From positions 1 to 7,624 of the forward strand of contig JAJYMP010000676.1 in assembly GCA_021786915.1 (NCBI GenBank): a DNA stretch of 7,624 nucleotides. The letters run 5' to 3'. This stretch comes from Chloroflexota bacterium (GTDB lineage Bacteria > Chloroflexota > Limnocylindria > Limnocylindrales > CSP1-4). Position numbers and translations under genes: made by a program. Of this stretch, positions 5,611 to 7,624 are shown in pieces. Each line of letters starts with the position of its first letter. Within the stretch, counting starts at the first letter, position 1. A model generated the notes under the pieces. The model did not search any database. It had not been told where the DNA came from and was given only the letters and a program-made list of their open reading frames with translations.

Positions 5611-5703
5611 GTGGGGTTGAATCCGAGCTTGACGAGCGTGGCTCGTGCGTGAACCCGGGCTTTCGCGATCCAGCCGAGCGTGGAGGGAGGCGATCCAACC
5701 CAC
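5611..5703. repeat. Repeat-rich intergenic segment with imperfect inverted ends
   Basis: The left end GTGGGGTTGAATC (5611-5623) and the complement of the right end, GTGGGTTGGATC (5692-5703 read on the minus strand), match except for one inserted G and one substitution. Inside, GAGCGTGG occurs twice (5634-5641, 5676-5683) and GCGATCCA twice (5665-5672, 5690-5697). ACGAGC/GCTCGT forms a 6-bp triloop hairpin at 5632-5646. No open frame, transposase or target-site duplication is evident. It may be a dispersed palindromic intergenic repeat or simply a decayed sequence. Confidence 0.35.
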
Positions 5704-5756
5704 GGGTGAGTCGCGGGCCGGGCGGGCGAAGGGTCGCGCCGCCGAAGTCCCGTGGG
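5699..5756 (-). terminator. Inverted repeat beyond the GH36 stop, possible terminator
   Basis: CCCACGGG (5699-5706) and CCCGTGGG (5749-5756) are perfect 8-bp inverted arms around a 42-nt GC-rich loop. The right arm starts 7 bp past the TAG stop of the GH36 gene, read on the minus strand. The position suits a 3' end signal, but the loop is long and no T-run follows. Confidence 0.3.
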
Positions 5757-5763
5757 GTGTGCG

Positions 5764-7624
5764 CTACAGCCGCCGCAGGTCGAACAGCCGCGCCGTGAAG
5801 TCGCCTCGCACGATGCGGTGCCCGTCGGCGAACGCGCCCTCCGGCATCGGGTCGGGCGGCTCGATGCCGAGCCCGACGCGCATGAGCTCGTCTCCACCGC
5901 GCTCGATGGTGGGCATGGGGCCGTCGAAGCCCTCCCAGCACGTCACCGCATAGCGCGAGGCCGGATCGAGACCGCGGACGGGAAGCCGGTCGTACGTGGG
6001 CCAGGGACGAGACAGCACGCGGTAGTGGGCGACGACCGACCGCGACCCGTCAGCGGCCGACACCATCCACGCCGTCTCGTTGCCGTCGCCCTCGAACGGC
6101 GAGCGGAGGCGCGTGAAGCGCCCGTACTGGAACAGGTCGCGGCGCTCCGTGTAGAACGCCACCTGGCGGCGCACGGCGGCGCGGTCGCCATCGCTCATCG
6201 CCGTCGGGTCCAGCTCGTACCCGAACGCCCCGAACATCGCCACGGCAGCCCGGAAGTCGAGCGACGCCACGCGCCCGGTCTGGTGGTTCGGCACGGCGGA
6301 CACGTGCGCGCCCATGGAGGACAGCGGGTACGCGAGCGACGTTCCCCACTGGATCCGCAGCCGCTCCACGGCGTCGGTGTCATCCGAGGTCCAGGCCTGC
6401 GGCGCCCACGCGAGCATCCCGGCATCGAACCGCGCCCCGCCCGACGCGCACGACTCGAACAGCACGTGCGGGAACCGCGTCGTCAGCCGCTCGTACAGGT
6501 CGTACATGCCCAGGGCGTAGCGGTGGAAGAACTCGCCCTGGCGCTCGGGCGGCAGGGCGGGGGAGAACGGCTCGGTGATGAAGCGGTTCCAGTCCCACTT
6601 GATGTAGTCGATCGGCGCGCTGGCCACCACATCGCCGATCGCCGAGGCGATGTGGTCCACGACGGCCGGGTTCGCGAAGTCGAGCACCAGCTGGTTGCGG
6701 AACTCGGTGCGCTTGCGGCCGGGGACGCCGATCGCCCAGTCCGGGTGCGCCCGGAACAGGTCCGAGTCCGGGTTGACCATCTCGGGCTCGATCCACAGCC
6801 CGAACAGCAGGCCCAGCGCCTTGACCTCGCGCGCCAGCCCGTCGATCCCGTGCGGGAGCTTGCGCTTGTTGACCACCCAGTCGCCCAGCGAGTGGCGGTC
6901 GTCGTCCCGGCGGCCGAACCAGCCGTCGTCGAGCACGAACAGCTCCATGCCCATCGCCTTGGCGGCGCGGGCCATCGCCACGATCCGGTCGTGATCGAAG
7001 TCGAAGTAGGTGCCCTCCCAGTTGTTGAGGAGCACGGGCCGCGGCCGGTCGCGCCACTCGCCGCGCGCCATCCGGTGGCGCAGCAGCCCGTGGAGGGCGT
7101 CACTCATCTCGCTCAGGCCGGCGTCGCTCCAGGCGAGCAGCGCCTCGGGGGTGGCGAAGCTCTCGCCAGGCTCCAGTGGCCAGGCGAAGTGATCGGGGTT
7201 GACCCCGATGCGGACCCGGGTGGTGCCGAAGTGGCCGACCTCGGCCTCGGCGAGGAAGTTGCCCGACCATGCGAGCGCGATGCCCCAGCACTCGCCGGTG
7301 GCCTCGGTCGTGGCGGGGCGGCGGAGCGCGAGGAACGGGTTGTGCTCGTTGCCCGAGCCCCCGCGCAGGCTGCTCACGCCCTGGCGGCCGGGGACGAGCG
7401 CGCGGTCGTGCGGGAAGCGCTCGCGGGCCCACGTGCCCGAGAGCGTGATGAGCCGCCAGTCGTCATCGGGCAGGTCGAGCGTGGCGCTCATGGCCGTGCG
7501 GACCACGACCCGCCCCCTGCCGCCATTGGCGATCCGCATCGACCGGGCGACGACCGGCTGATCGCGGAACAGGGTGAACGCGAGCGAGACGGCGACCCCC
7601 GTGGGCTCGTCACGCAGGTCGATA
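5764..7624 (-). CDS. Alpha-galactosidase, glycoside hydrolase family 36 (5' end outside window)
   Basis: This enzyme hydrolyses terminal alpha-1,6-galactosyl residues of melibiose, raffinose and related oligosaccharides, with retention of configuration. The frame is open to the right edge; the codons at 7540-7623 read ...SLAFTLFRDQPVVARS, typical GH36 N-terminal sequence, so the Met at 7539 is internal. About 619 residues are visible; full-length bacterial members have around 700-740. Counting from that Met, the N-terminal beta-sandwich runs to about 150 (GTWARER, EHNPFLAL). The TIM barrel follows with NNWEGTYFDFD (172-182), LDDGWFGRRDDD (203-213) and GLWIEPEMV (247-255). KWDWN holds the probable nucleophile Asp316, ESCASGGARFD is at 362-372, and TSDDTD holds the probable acid/base Asp386. 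A C-terminal beta domain ends at 591. No catalytic residue is missing. Any signal peptide would be off-window; close relatives are mostly cytoplasmic. It converges on galK, whose substrate it would supply. Confidence 0.94.
   Translation of the reverse strand, partial: IDLRDEPTGVAVSLAFTLFRDQPVVARSMRIANGGRGRVVVRTAMSATLDLPDDDWRLITLSGTWARERFPHDRALVPGRQGVSSLRGGSGNEHNPFLALRRPATTEATGECWGIALAWSGNFLAEAEVGHFGTTRVRIGVNPDHFAWPLEPGESFATPEALLAWSDAGLSEMSDALHGLLRHRMARGEWRDRPRPVLLNNWEGTYFDFDHDRIVAMARAAKAMGMELFVLDDGWFGRRDDDRHSLGDWVVNKRKLPHGIDGLAREVKALGLLFGLWIEPEMVNPDSDLFRAHPDWAIGVPGRKRTEFRNQLVLDFANPAVVDHIASAIGDVVASAPIDYIKWDWNRFITEPFSPALPPERQGEFFHRYALGMYDLYERLTTRFPHVLFESCASGGARFDAGMLAWAPQAWTSDDTDAVERLRIQWGTSLAYPLSSMGAHVSAVPNHQTGRVASLDFRAAVAMFGAFGYELDPTAMSDGDRAAVRRQVAFYTERRDLFQYGRFTRLRSPFEGDGNETAWMVSAADGSRSVVAHYRVLSRPWPTYDRLPVRGLDPASRYAVTCWEGFDGPMPTIERGGDELMRVGLGIEPPDPMPEGAFADGHRIVRGDFTARLFDLRRL

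Larger units (their letters stand above)
5472..5763. other. Gene-free, structured interval between convergent genes
   Basis: These 292 bp lie between the small membrane protein gene and the stop of the convergent GH36 gene. Open frames across them on both strands are short, lack ribosome binding sites and give Arg/Pro/Ala-rich composition typical of non-coding GC-rich DNA. The interval holds three structured elements, listed separately at 5521-5557, 5611-5703 and 5699-5756. At 5511-5520 there is also a short perfect palindrome, GCCGCGCGGC. Confidence 0.55.

Noticed and set aside
5611..5628. A tRNA T-arm-like string (GGTTGAATCC)
   Set aside because: The flanks do not form the T stem, and no D-arm, anticodon arm or acceptor stem could be placed on either strand.
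7537..7539. The ATG at 7539 (minus strand) as the real GH36 start
   Set aside because: The frame stays open to the window edge and the upstream codons encode typical GH36 N-terminal beta-sandwich sequence, so the gene is cut by the window rather than short.
1..7624. CRISPR arrays, insertion sequences, integrase genes, rRNA or attachment sites
   Set aside because: I saw no regularly spaced direct repeats, transposase or integrase motifs, rRNA sequence or terminal duplications anywhere in the window.

Overview
The window is very GC-rich (around 70% G+C by eye), with dense short-spaced genes and codons that almost always end in G or C. Together with the start-site architecture below, this suggests a high-GC actinomycete or a Chloroflexota lineage. 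The sequence alone does not decide between them, and no rRNA or phylogenetic marker is present.

Left part (1-3919): a transport divergon. After a possible 3' tail of an unidentified + strand gene (3-62), a complete ten-helix DMT/EamA-family exporter lies on the minus strand (138-1097). Divergent from it is a tight three-gene + strand operon: an ABC-2 type ATPase (1219-1983), its six-helix permease (1980-3128) and a TetR-family repressor (3125-3919). The genes are joined by ATGA and GTGA four-base overlaps. The 121-bp divergent gap holds a 24-bp near-perfect palindrome (1116-1139), a good candidate operator for the TetR protein. It covers the expected -35 region of the exporter promoter. The simplest reading is two exporters and their ligand-sensing repressor managed as one efflux locus.

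Right part (3930-7624): galactose utilisation. galK (galactokinase) starts 10 bp after the tetR stop. A 65-residue two-helix membrane protein of unknown function follows (5274-5471), with its own Shine-Dalgarno sequence and a possible promoter. Converging on these from the minus strand is a GH36 alpha-galactosidase whose 5' end lies beyond the window. The pair makes biochemical sense: GH36 would release galactose from alpha-galactosides and GalK would phosphorylate it for the Leloir pathway. No galT or galE is in the window.

The gene-poor stretch 5472-5763 contains no convincing gene. It holds a strong nested hairpin, a repeat-rich segment with imperfect inverted ends, and an inverted repeat just beyond the GH36 stop codon.

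A recurring theme is leaderless initiation. The three genes whose starts are not fixed by an overlap or a Shine-Dalgarno sequence (the DMT exporter, the ABC ATPase and galK) each have a TAnnnT -10-like hexamer 6-7 nt upstream of the ATG. I see no clearly new multi-gene system. The most testable items are the divergon palindrome, the leaderless starts, the galK promoter built on the tetR stop codon, and the structured 5472-5763 region.
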